Assembly: GCA_037783415.1 (NCBI GenBank)
Contig: JAZGTN010000006.1
Coordinates: 3,844,001-3,908,000 of the forward strand
Length of the DNA: 64,000 bases
Source of the DNA: Leptasterias polaris
Taxonomy: Eukaryota; Echinodermata; Asteroidea; Forcipulatida; Asteriidae
Direction of reading: 5' to 3'
Below, piece by piece: positions 33,671 through 45,417 of the stretch. The notes under the pieces were generated by a model. It was not told the origin of the DNA. It ran no database searches and saw only the letters and a program-made list of their open reading frames with translations. Position 1 is the first letter of the stretch; the number at the start of each line of letters is the position of its first letter. The translations under genes and the position numbers were made by a program.

Positions 33671-36600
33671 CGGATACGACTCACGAGATCATGAACAAAA
33701 AATTGTTAACTCAATTACTATGTAGAATTTCAAGCACAAATATTTCAAGGGAAGTTTTTCACCCACCTTTATACCAATAGGCCTATGTGTGCAGATCTGT
33801 GAACAAAATTGATATTTTCATACCAAACAATTTTATTTTTATACCAAGAAAAAAATGAAAGCCCACCCTTTCAGCATTTGAATTCAACTGACGCTTCATG
33901 TGAGAATCATGCCGACTTTGAAGCCTATATCCTTTGTTTTCTTGTGCGTTCTTACCCTTTGGTATGTACGTTTAAAAAGATATATATATTTTTATGTGCC
34001 ATAATTAAGTTGTTATATTTAACTCTAAATAATTTACGTGTGGTTTTAGAATGGGGTTGAAAATTTCTTCATTTGAAGATCCAGAACATTTTAAAAGAAT
34101 CATGGTGGAGAGCGGCAAGACATGTATTGTCACGGTCCACTTCGTAATTATGATGAACCATGTTGACGGCCTTACAGAGAGCCTGGGCCGGCATGGGCTG
34201 GTCCGCGCCAAGGTTACTGTATTGATTGCGTGACATGGGCCCGGTGCACTTTTCCACACGAATGGCATATACCCCCAAGGTTGGGTGCTTGGCACGGTGA
34301 ATATACGTGTGACACTATACACTAGTCCTGAATGAATACGACTCATGCAAAGGGGGATCTATAGCCTCAACGGTAGAGTCAGCACAACCCTCATCTTAGG
34401 GTCAATGGCCGGGAGAAACTCAGGCGGAGGAAAAGACCTTGAGATCAACGAAAGCTGGCTGAGACATACTTGCATAATTTACATAATTCCCCACTTTTTT
34501 GTGATTTCGCGAGGTTGACAAAGGGGCGTCTGCGGACCCACCGTTCTGGAAACAGCCAAAGGCCCGCGAGTGCGCGCCGCCGCCGGACAACGGGGCCCAG
34601 TAACAAAATATTCTGTGCGAGAAACGTCTACGAGTCTTGCCTATGTCCAGATGCATTGTGGGAGTTGGTTGATGGTGTGGGTTTTGGCAGCGGATAATAA
34701 ATATATATATTGCAATTTGCATAGATGTCATGGGTGTCACTCTTTTCTCTCAACGGTCCGTGCTGAGTGAGTGACGCGCTATATTTGATGCAACACAATA
34801 GTGGCTCTATTATTGATCTCTGCACAATGGACGACAAACCCAGTCCAGCCTTGAATGGGAGGAGAAAAAGAAGTCGAAGAAGAAGACGGGAAATTAAGGT
34901 TCGAACCTCACACTTTTGGACTCTTTAGTCTTGAGTGGAGGTACTAGTTTCGCAGCGAGTTTTGTTCTTAATGACACCAGTGGGCTTTCTATCGCAGTGT
35001 ATTTGAGCTGTATAAAGCCAAACTTGCGGGATTAATGATATTCCACCATTAGCAGGTATACTATTATTCTTTATTTGTTTATATAAACATTAATATTAAT
35101 TTCATCCGTTTCTTAGAAAGCTGTTCGTCTTTTTGTGGCGCGCGGTTTCTCTTTGTATGGCCTGCGCATTTTCCCAATCTTTCTTGTTTTAAACTCGCAT
35201 GGAAACCTAAAATGTCAACGTGGTAGAAACCCATGAAGAACTCACTGGTTCTTCAATTTATTTTGAAAAAAGGAAATCCCAAACTGCATAGATGGTTTTA
35301 TTAAATGATTTTCTTTTCTTGCTGTTAAAATAATTCGGACTTGTAATGCAGTCAGCATTGAAAAAGCTTTTGTCTCGGGAAACTTGTTAAGCGGTGAACC
35401 ACGTTAGCGTTGTTTGAATCAGGTTGGGCTCAACCTAAATTTGTTGTTGTTTTCTGTTCTACCGGGTTTAAGAGAGTTTCTCTTTGTTTGTGTTCTTTTT
35501 GATTCTTCGCCAACATTGACGTAATCACATGTCATGTTCATCGATCTATCGCTATATTTTGTTCGTTGATGTGATTGGTGCACGTGATCGGCACGTGACG
35601 ACACAAACTAATATTAATTTTCTAATTTGATGATTTTGGGGGCAGGGAATTGGGGGTTCGTCGAGCTAAACGATGGCACATGTGTAATCTTTAAAGTCGG
35701 TGTTTTCGAGATACGCGATTTCGAATAAGGGGTCCTGTCATACCGTCGTCAGACAAAAATCTATCTCGACTCGTTTTTGCTCTTTTCCGTAGACTTTTGC
35801 ATCAATGTTAACTTTTCATTCGCATTTAGTTTTGTAATATTCCCTTTTAGAAGTCTTTTGTTGATCTGGTTTGGATTATAGAATTATTGCTAAACATTTT
35901 TGTCATTTGAGAGAGTGTGGCTGTAACATTTAGCGGTTGTAGTTCTTTATAAGCAACGCTCTAATTAGATGCTTCATGGTTGCTGATGATTGCCCACTAT
36001 AGTCTCAAAGCTTACTGTTTTATCACTTTTATACAAGAACCATAAGAGAAATTGTTTATCTGAAATGCTATGTAAAAAGGTTACCCCCGATTTATCCAAT
36101 CGAAATAAACTGATCTTTTAAACGTAAACAAAATCCTATATAAACATAAATTTTTTTGTTTTAATGACTTTTTCATTGGAATTTTTTAAAATCTCACACG
36201 ACCCATTAATATTACATAATGTATTTATAAATATTAACGCATGTTTTGGAACGCTTGCAATTTCTGAACTTTGTACAAATGGCGTAACACATCAAATGTT
36301 GTTATGATATGTGTTGTACACCATGTGGTTTTTATACTTTGTCGCTCTCACAGCGGTTGGAATATTCCATTGTAAGATCGGTGTTACCGAGATGGTGTAA
36401 TTATGAGAAAATTACTCCCGCTGTATACTCCAAAGAGGCTGTCACGAATTGAGATAGAGAGGGGGAAAAAACAACTTTGAAATGAATCCCAGAGCAATGA
36501 GGTAGATATAGGGTATCATAATTAGCGCCTGCTTTGAACAATGATGGTCAAAGACCTCGGGTATGTGAAGTCAGGGCTTCATCGCCAGATATCACCCCGA

Positions 36601-39600
36601 CTAGCTGTCACTGTGACACAGCGCTCGGGGCATAACTGCACCGCGCACTGCACGTTATAGCCCGCGGTGTATTAGCCTCGCTTGCGACCGTTGTGCGATC
36701 GTAATGTCTACCGTCCACAACGTGGGTGTATTAGGCTCTGTTTCCGTTCCCGCCAATACCGTACGGGCCGTGTATCCAAGTTGTATAGTTACAATTTTAT
36801 TCGTATTGCCCTGCGGGTTGTTTCGAGGATTTCCTACTTGCCACTGTGCTGAACAACGATTGCTTGGGACTGGGAAAGAGCGCTGCGGTGATATTTTGTT
36901 TTGTATACCGTGGTTTATTATTTGCTCGCAAAATTGGCATTTTCTTGCTGCGTTGGCTAGTGCCGTTTTGATCAGGGACAAGCTCTTTTCTCGATGGGCG
37001 ATTATTGCAACAAATCCGGCGGGAGATGGCCCGGGGACACTGAGGCCCCGCGACGGGCTATTGGGTTTGAGTTACTCAAGAGTATGGCTTCGGGCGGGCA
37101 TTGCAGTCGGACCCGGTATGACATTTTGGCAATTCCCAACATGGTGGTAGAAAAGTGGGGGGGGGGGGGGGGGGGGGGGGAGGGGGGATCGGAAGCAAAA
37201 CAAAACAAAAAACAACGGTTCCAGACGAAATGTCGGAGCATAACAAAGGACCCATATATCATAATCACCGAAAACCATGAGAATGAAGAAGCGTCAATAT
37301 GGCGCTATAGAAAAAAACCACCCCAATGTATCAATAGAATAATCAGTATAGACTCCGCACGCTAAATCATTCAGGAAGAAAAAGAAAAGAAAAGAATAAT
37401 GTTAGAGCCATAATGGTAATACTGCATATGGGGATATTAATTTCAACAATAGTCAGCTTGTCAAGAGAGCTTTGAAATGATGTGAAATTACAAAGAAAGG
37501 GATTCGGAACAAGACCAGTCTGATTGTCACCATGTGACTGTGTTCTCGGTATATGTTATTTTCCCCCCAAATGGACACAAAGGTGTATGCTAGCCCAGTA
37601 GGCTACATGGATTTATATCTCTTTGATTAGATTAATTAATCAGTAATTAACTTGCCTTGGCTTTGTGTTTGTTTACAGCGACCAACATGACTCTTCTGAT
37701 AATTTTACTTTATTTGCCTAAAACCATAATTTGTTTTAAAACTATAGTTTACATGATTAATTATGCACGTTGAAGTCTACGTGATGGAGTGATTGACCAA
37801 TTGAATCACACATGTTAATAGTATGTGCATACAATTAACATATTTTGTATTAATGTGACGGTTTGTGTCTGCTTTAAAGTGATGTTTTGACTACGATTGA
37901 TGTCACAGTTTAATCAACAACACTTTTTAAAGACAATATTTTATAGTAACGAGCTACTAGAAGTAAGGCATAGGCCTACATTCAAGTAAAGAAAATAAAA
38001 GAAAAGAAAAACTCCTTTTAAGTTGTATCATTGTTTTAGTTAACTTTTACAAAACCCGGTAGTTCGAGGGATTCATCCCGAACATACACACCCACACATG
38101 TATAAAGCCACGGCCAGCCGTCTTAAGGTTACAGCGATAAACAAGGTCCGCGCGGCTAATCTTCCGTAAAACCCAATACTACTCCGTAAAACCCCGCCGT
38201 GTAAAACAAGACGAGCTGGGCTGACGGAGCCATCATCCTAGCTCGGAGCGATACGCAGGGTGAAAAGAGCTTCGGAACGCGCCTACTCATCAACCAGGCA
38301 GTACTCCCTTGCGCCCGCTGGTTCCAATCCTAGAGAGACCAAAGATCCGTAGATACGATTATTCCCTAAACCCGAGTTTTCTTAGGCCGGCGGGGCTGTA
38401 TCTGCTCAAGATGCTCAAACGGCTGATGTTTGACTTAGAGAACAAACCCTTAAAGCAACCATGCAGGTTTTTTTTTCTCTCACTTTCTTTTCACATACGT
38501 ACAAATCTTAGTGTACCAGGACATTGAGTGAATGTGTACAGAAGAGAATTGGAGGAAACTGTCAATCAAAACAGATCACAGCGATCTTCGTGACTACCTT
38601 GCATGACCACACTCGCCCCTATACTGCCGGGGAATCTCTCGCTTGACCGTGCTGGAGGAGAAGTCGTGAGATTTTTTTAACGATTGCTTATAAAATTATA
38701 CGGGTATCGGTTCTTGGATCTATCGATGCCGTGGCTGGATATCGTTATCGACCCTGGGTGCGTAATTTAATTACGCTCAAGTGTGATTTAGGCGAGCGAT
38801 GTCACTATCGTGTTGTATTGCGGCTGTGCTTTTTGACGTGTTAAACGAAAACGGGAATCGGGTTTTTACGACAGTTGAACGAGTCAGCTCGATACGTAGT
38901 AAATAATCGAATAGTAGTTTCATTGTTGTTGTTAAATTGTGTTTTTATTTGAACATAACAAACCTCACAAGGAATAGGCTATATATTGAAAACATTGCCG
39001 TATTTGTCTATAATCCAAAGATTTATTTAAAAATAGTAGGCCTATACCAAAAAGTTGTCATATCTAGTCTTTGGTGTCGTAAGTCATCTTTAACTTACAT
39101 GTTGTTGCAACTAAGGCTGGTTTATCATTTGTGGGGCGAAAATTACAAAAATGCAAAATTCGAGCGAAGCCTATTTTTGTCTTTACATTTTTGGAATAAG
39201 CAACGCCATATCATTTGATGTTTTTTCTCTCCATAAGACGACGGCATCTAAAAAGGCAAACGTTCATTGCTATACACTCGACATGTTGCTTTTAATAATC
39301 CAGCAATGCAACACCATCAATTTCATGTGCCAGGAACGATTTACCAAGGTGCATCTGACATGTAATTACCTCCGATCCTTTATCAACCACTTAGTACACT
39401 CAATCCACCTTAAACCCAGCTCGACCAAGTAGTCGTAGTAATTATACATTACTTTCCACGGTGGCACCGTGACGATTGGCTCTGTTTCGGCGGTTCGCCG
39501 TAGTTTGGACGGTGGGGCTAGGATGGCCATTCCACGGTATGAACCCATACGGAAGTAGCGCTCGAATGGTCGGCTTTATTCCATTGTCAGCGTCGACACA

Positions 39601-42600
39601 AGGCCGTCGTGAGTTGTTGTCAACACCGTAGAAGTTTGTTCTGTCAAACAAAGCGAATTATTTTGAGATGTTTGAAAATGGTAATTAAAAATGCTTAACA
39701 GATTAAACAATTTGTTATACATTTCTAAAGGCCATTTTGTCAGACGGATTAATTTACTTGATTAATTAGTTTAGCTTATTTATCACCGACTGACAACCCC
39801 ATTCTGACGTTTTATCGCGTTTGGAGTTTACACGGGCATGTCAGTGATTTGGTCCATGGTTGTCATTATTCCTTTTGAGTTTAAAAGTTGCTGATCTCAG
39901 TTTGTGTTTGACTGTACATTTCCATTTTCTTTCTTTCTTTCTTTCGGTCTTTTTGAATTCGAAACATATAGATTTTGTTTACAAAACATTCTGGTTTGGA
40001 AAGTTTTATTTCATTGGAATAGTCTTCATAGAAGAAAAATCGGTTGAATTCATGTGGAAATGCGTATTTAAAGATGCAGTAAGTTTGCAATAAGCAATTA
40101 GCTCAGTTTTGAGGGTCATGCTTGCTGTGATTATGCGCCAATTCTCCTAATAAACAAGGCCTGTGTTGTGATTTTTGTTTGTGTGACTCTGACAAGACCA
40201 AAAGTGTACTTTAAGAAAATGGATCCCGGGGTTGGGATGTCACTGTGCCAATCTACTGGTCATTAACCTATCGTTCCAACACCACACAGGTCCTTTCTCT
40301 ACGCGGTATCCTCCCCGTTATTCATACGAAGCTCATACTAGCGCGTCCCATAATTGACGTAATTGTAGTCAAAGATAACTTTTTATTGCCGGCGCGATGC
40401 CAACCCTACTCGTCGTCACTCGTGCATTATTCCACGTTTGAGTGTAGTGGTACGTCCAGTTGACAGGGGGAAAGACAAATAATACAGACTGCATGGAGGG
40501 TGAACTTGGATGACAGGTCGGTCGCACACTGTCTCCTTGCTCTCTCTTTCTCTCTCTCCAACTCTTTCCTTCGTCTTCAACACTCCCGCTGACTCTTGTG
40601 AAGTAACCGGGGTTGCCTAAAGTTATCCCGGCCCCCTCCTTTCCCCATCAAGTGTACATCAAGTACAAACCTCGGGTTGCTCAGAAAGTGGTCAACAATT
40701 TCTTCACAGAAAAAAGAGCAAGTAATGAACATTCAAAACCCGGGCTACGAAAATAGCGATAAGTGCACTCACTTTCAAGTGCCAACCAAAAGCCGTCCAA
40801 GAACCGGCCGTTGTTTTCTTGAAGGGCCCGGCGTACGCGGGCAGGGATTGAGATCCCTCCGATGAATTATGGAAAAATCTGACAAACTGAGTATTTTTAC
40901 AGTATAATTTGGCGTAGCGGGGCAAGAATTGGCGGGAAGACGGTTTTGGGTTGTTTTCTTGTAGGAGCGAGCGGAGGTTGACGGAGTGATACGAAATCCA
41001 TAGAGGGGATATTCAAGAGGTGAGAATAAACACGCTGGTGCATCGGCAATCATTCCGGCCGCGTCAAGAAAATGTAATTAACTTCCAATTCGCCGCGCTG
41101 CATTAAATGGGCTGGTTAAAGTTAAGACAACTTGCCTTTCATCTGCGGGGTCGATTTTGTTTTTTCTTGCTTTCTTTCTTTCTTGGCGGCAACTTTGTAA
41201 TGCAATTTAAATCAGATTCGACTCACATGTTGAAGTCCTCGCATTACCTACCGTATACGTGTGCGCATGATTATTACGAAGAAGTTATTTTGACGCAGCT
41301 AATCTGTTAGTACGTCAACCCTTTGAATCTGCATGCCTTTTGTTTTTAATTAACGTAGAAACATTGAAAAGGAAATGAAAACTTGAATATTTTCTGCCCC
41401 GTCGTGTAGTAGTTCTGAGGTTGTTCTAGTTCTGTGTGCAGCACAACAGATGAAGTTGTACTTTTCATGGCACCTCTTGCCTCACAAGTTAAGTGGAGAA
41501 GGGAAGTGATCATACTTCCATTTCGGTGTTTCCTCACATCAGTGTGGATGCAAAGCTGCCGTACGGACACGATGGGCAGCTGGTACGACTGCCATCTAAC
41601 AGTTACCACACATTTTACTACTGATTGAGAATTGTCAAGTTATTTCAGCTCACATAAGGAACAGTTTCTCACAATATTATGAAAAAACCCTCAAGCATTA
41701 TATTAATTGGAACAGCACACCTCTTCCCGGATGTTTGGAGCCAGATACACTGCAGCGCCCCCACCCCTCCCCCTCCCACTTCCAGCCACAGTTTGTACAC
41801 CATCGCTTTGCGTGTAGTATTCTCACAACGAATAACAGTATTTACATTAAGTCTTATAACGAAAACAAAATGACATCATTGTTTTAGGTTTTCCCGATCT
41901 TTTTCGGCAGATAAGTACCCACGAGTTGGGCGAAATGGAAAGCATCTCAAACCAGATCTTCAATTCCATGGATGTATGTAGTTGCTCTTTTGCGTTATGC
42001 GATTAAAAAAGGATAACCATTCACTTTAACAATCGGACATTATTCCAACTCGTATAGCAGCTTTTCGCAGAATAGTTGCGCCTACTGTACTAAATTGATA
42101 GCCGATTTCGCATGTCTAAAAGAGCACTTTATAAGTTTAATTGTATACACTATTTTTATTTGTACGCCTCAAAGTTAAATTGAATGACGTTTCAACCGAA
42201 GAGGCAAAATCTATTTAATACGAATGCATGAAAGTTATGGCTGCTTTCTTTGCCCCCAAATGAGCTGGGAAACTTATATAAGACCCTAAACGTAATCGTA
42301 GTACTAAGGCCATGTTTTCTGCGTGTAAATCTAGAAGCACAAGGCTCGTGGGGGCGAGGTGGGAGGTTAGCCAGTAACCGTCCACCCACTTCTGGTCTAT
42401 ATACGGTGCTGGCCATCAGAGGCCTCCGTGTTGGTAACAACAAACCCTAGTCACTATTGCACCAAACCAAACAGTGACAAACACACTGTGGTTTTCGTTT
42501 CCACTGGGGGGTTGTGAAGTAAAAATGTCACTGTCGGTAAATAACAGAGGGTCATCTCTAAGTCCTCATACGGGACGGAGTACCCACGTTTTTCATGTAA

Positions 42601-42840
42601 TTTCAAGCACTAGAATGTTTATAAGACGGGAATGGCATTAAAGGTAGTTTCCATATCTTGATGATTAGAGTGGTGAGAATTGTTCCTCTTTTTCGATATA
42701 AGCATTGGGTGCAAGGGGGGGGGGGGTCAATTTTTTTAATCTCTACTACGACAGTATCTCACACGAAAATATTTATCTTGAGTATTAATAGTAAGAACAG
42801 TGAAATTCCAATTTCAAACCAATCAGTTCTGCCGATACAA
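33671..42840. other. Repeat-poor non-coding DNA upstream of the Sp gene
   Basis: Over 9 kb without a recognisable gene and with few visible mobile elements, in contrast to both flanks. GC-balanced CpG-bearing blocks lie at about 34480-34680, 36580-37150, 38090-38430 and 40240-40470. ATTA-rich stretches occur at 37620-37760 and 39740-39780. G runs are at 37157-37180 and 42715-42726. Frames such as 36704-37150 (148 codons) have antiparallel frames of similar length on the other strand and no domains. The region is the natural place for distal control elements of the Sp gene. Confidence 0.45.
38760..38776. promoter_or_regulatory. Palindromic homeodomain-type site
   Basis: GCGTAATTTAATTACGC is a perfect 17-bp palindrome containing TAAT, three bases, ATTA. 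This is the P3-type arrangement bound cooperatively by paired-class homeodomain dimers. It lies about 6.6 kb upstream of the Sp coding exon in a repeat-free stretch. Function is inferred only. Confidence 0.35.
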
Positions 42841-42869
42841 GTAACTACAAAACCATGTTGTTTGCCTTC

Positions 42870-42995
42870 AAACCTACTTAATAGATGTGGGTTCGAATCC
42901 CACCCGAGTAATTTGCCTGTGGATTTTTGTTCTTCACATGACTCTGGGAAGTACTGAGTATACAGTGCATCACTGTATAGATAAAACCAAATAAT
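42870..42995 (+). mobile_element. tRNA-derived SINE, family copy 2
   Basis: B-box GTGGGTTCGAATCCCACC at 42887-42904 is followed by CGAGTAATTTGCCTGTGGAT, TTTT, CACATGACTCTGGGA and GAGTATACAGTGCAT, matching the copy at 31925-32085. No good A-box is visible upstream, so the head is truncated or diverged. Minus-strand frames here contain GWDSNPH, the usual B-box translation. Confidence 0.72.
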
Positions 42996-44470
42996 GGAGT
43001 GAAACCTACTGTCGATCCCACCAGTAGTAGTATGGGCTACTCCGAAGCAGGAGGGCTTCACCGCGACGTTAACCCCTCCATGTTGTACCCTTAAGTCGGT
43101 ACAGTTATTGTTGATGTATGTTAACTGCAGTTATACAACATGAATAAAACCCACAAACTAGCCAACAACCCAGCAAACACTACCACAAAATAGCATTATT
43201 TGAGAGGAATAATTAAAGGCGAGTTTCTTCAGATACACTGCGAGCTATAGACGGTTTTGTGGTGACTGACCTATTCCGGGACTCTCCACTCCGAGTCAAC
43301 GATTTCCTCTATACTTGAAACCAGTCATCTTTTTCCTAGATTTATTATGTCCAACTTTTCTTTGTTAACCCCCTCGGTTATTGACACAAACTCAGTGAAC
43401 ACAAAGCGTAATCTCACTTTCTGTGTATTTTACTGAAATTGAATTTATCAAAGGCGTTATATCCACTTGGGTTAATTTTGACATCGCGTGCCCTGTGCAT
43501 GTGTTCATCACTTACTTTTTAAAACTTTAAATTTGATATTATTATTTGTTTATATTACCATTATCAACTTTTGACAGCCTGGCAGTTTTACATTTTTTAC
43601 AGATTTATGATTCGTAAAAATTCGTTGTTGTTTTGGGGGCTCAGTTCGATGCCATCGTTGCATGTTTTTTACATGATAGTTTTCTGTGTGTGTAGTACCC
43701 GTGCGTGAAAGTCGCCATAATGACTGCCCAAGGTAAGCAATGAGCAGCTGCCGCTGGGGGCGCTGTGTATAAAGGCCAAAGCAGCAGCCATTGCCGGTCA
43801 TTGGCCTCAGTAGTTATGACCCCCCTGTGGACAATAATCCGCTGTTGGTTAACCGGGCATTATGACTAGACCAGACGGCAGCCTCCAAAATAACCCTCCC
43901 TCCCTCCCGCGACTAGTAAATACCAAAACAGGGTAAATCAGGGGCTATTCTTTTTGACAATGGTGGCTGTTCCGACCCGATGAGTCGGCTTGTTCGCTCC
44001 CCCTGTGAACCCACGAAGCCTCTGCTGCGTGGAGGAGTCAGCCGAAACATGACCTGAGTTGACTGTGATCTCCAGTCCAAGGATCGATAAAAAACTTTCA
44101 TTTTTGTTCTTCCTGGAATTTTACAGCAATTTAACTTCTTGCTTAAACGATTACCGATTGTCGGTCTGCTTGTGTTCCTGTTTAGAGGAGTTTGAAATCG
44201 ATTTAGAAATCCCGGGCGGGAGTTAGTTTTGTTTTTGCAGTCGACGGTGACTTGACCTGCTTGTTGAGAGGCCCGGCCAATTACATAATCAAACCATTGG
44301 CTAGCAGGGATTTAACACGCATTGATTACTAATTTACCCCACCGCATGTTTATGCATTTTTTATGAAAAGAAAATGTTAATCCTATATCCCCCAGACCGT
44401 TTTCTTCAATCCCCGTATTCTTCCAAAATTAATGATTTTAATCTTTCTCAACTATCAGAAAAAAAGAAAG
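42996..44470. other. Non-coding DNA just upstream of the Sp promoter region
   Basis: No gene or repeat recognised. A GC-balanced block lies at 43860-44300. A good splice-donor-like GTAAGC follows an ATG at 43727-43743, but the phase does not fit the Sp coding exon at 45418. Confidence 0.45.
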
Positions 44471-44479
44471 AAGAAAAAA

Positions 44480-44640
44480 TTCTATAATGACGTCACATGA
44501 TGCATAGGCCAATGAAACGCACAGATGTGACACCTATGGTGGGATACGTATACAAAGCAGCGTGCATATATTAAGTGCTATACGCTCCCGTGGATATAGT
44601 CTCTCACACACACAGCTCTATATATATGGAATATATTGAT
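44480..44640 (+). promoter_or_regulatory. Candidate promoter of the Sp gene
   Basis: The stretch holds a TGACGTCA site at about 44488, a CCAAT box (GGCCAATGAAA at about 44507) and a TATA-like TCTATATATATGG at 44618-44629. It lies about 0.65-0.8 kb upstream of the main coding exon. The 44650-45260 sequence after it could be 5' untranslated exon. No transcript evidence is available from sequence, so position and strength are inferred. Confidence 0.35.
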
Positions 44641-45261
44641 TAATGTTCACTAGGCCTTAATCAGTGCGGTCACTTTACCGGCGAGTCACAGCCCCGAACT
44701 GTCCGTGGAGCACACACCGTGTGAGCAATCCCAACAAGAGGGCATTATAAAGGTCTGAGGTTCTGGGATGTGGCCGAGGCGTGGAGGAGCGGACGCACTA
44801 TCCCTTATTACCCTGACTCGTGCTGCGGAGGTGTAGTGACCGTGTGGCAACTTCCTCCGAGGCTCTCTCTCCAGTCAGCCACGGGAGATGATGACAGAGA
44901 CATCGGCCACCGTCGCCGGCTACTGATGACTGCTCCCTCTGTAGGTTTATTGTCCAATGATGAGAGATTCTGGGGATTTATGTTGCGTCTTGGTAATAAA
45001 GGGGATGGCGAGGAGAAGACTAAAAGAAAAAAGAAAACAAATTCTTCGTCTGAGTTTGAAAGACTCGTCTGTGGCATTCTGATGATGGGCTGTATAGAGA
45101 GATACATCGCGGTCAAGGGAATTATTGTCGGGACTCTTCCAAAAACAGAAACATTCGTGGAATGATAATAATCAGTTTAAGTTGTAGGAAGGATGTCAAC
45201 GGAAACATGTGTTTGGGCACAGCATGGTTTTCGTTTGTTTTCTTTAACTGTTGATCTGATT

Positions 45262-45282
45262 ATGGATGTGCTTGTTGGACGA
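45262..45282 (+). CDS. Candidate short first coding exon of the Sp gene
   Basis: An ATG in good context (A at -3, G at +4) opens seven codons (MDVLVGR) that end exactly at a GTAACT donor in phase 0. The acceptor at 45416-45417 also opens in phase 0, so joining keeps the frame and gives LVGR before [12 protein letters not shown]. Vertebrate Sp7/Sp8/Sp9 have a short N-terminal coding exon of similar length ahead of the same conserved block. The implied intron is only 135 bp and the donor is not ideal. Another in-phase candidate donor lies near 44993, and the true first exon could be farther upstream. Confidence 0.25.
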
Positions 45283-45417
45283 GTAACTTGCCATTATCTT
45301 GTTGGTGCTGAAGTGCACTTTAACTAGTGCACGTGGGAAAAAAACAAAGTGGAAGGTTTATTTGCATTTAAGGTCGAATTTCTGATTATATTTTGTTCTT
45401 CTCTTTTTCTCCTTTAG

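Noticed and set aside
34350..34420. tRNA-like stretch (TATAGCCTCAACGGTAGAGTC)
   Set aside because: A-box-like start, but no proper B-box or stems follow; too weak to call.
36704..37150. 148-codon plus-strand frame
   Set aside because: GC-balanced region with an opposing 108-codon frame, no domain, runs into a poly-G tract.
44770..45165. 131-codon frame just upstream of the Sp gene
   Set aside because: No standard ATG at its start, no domain, lies where the 5' untranslated region should be, and its frame does not join the Sp exon.
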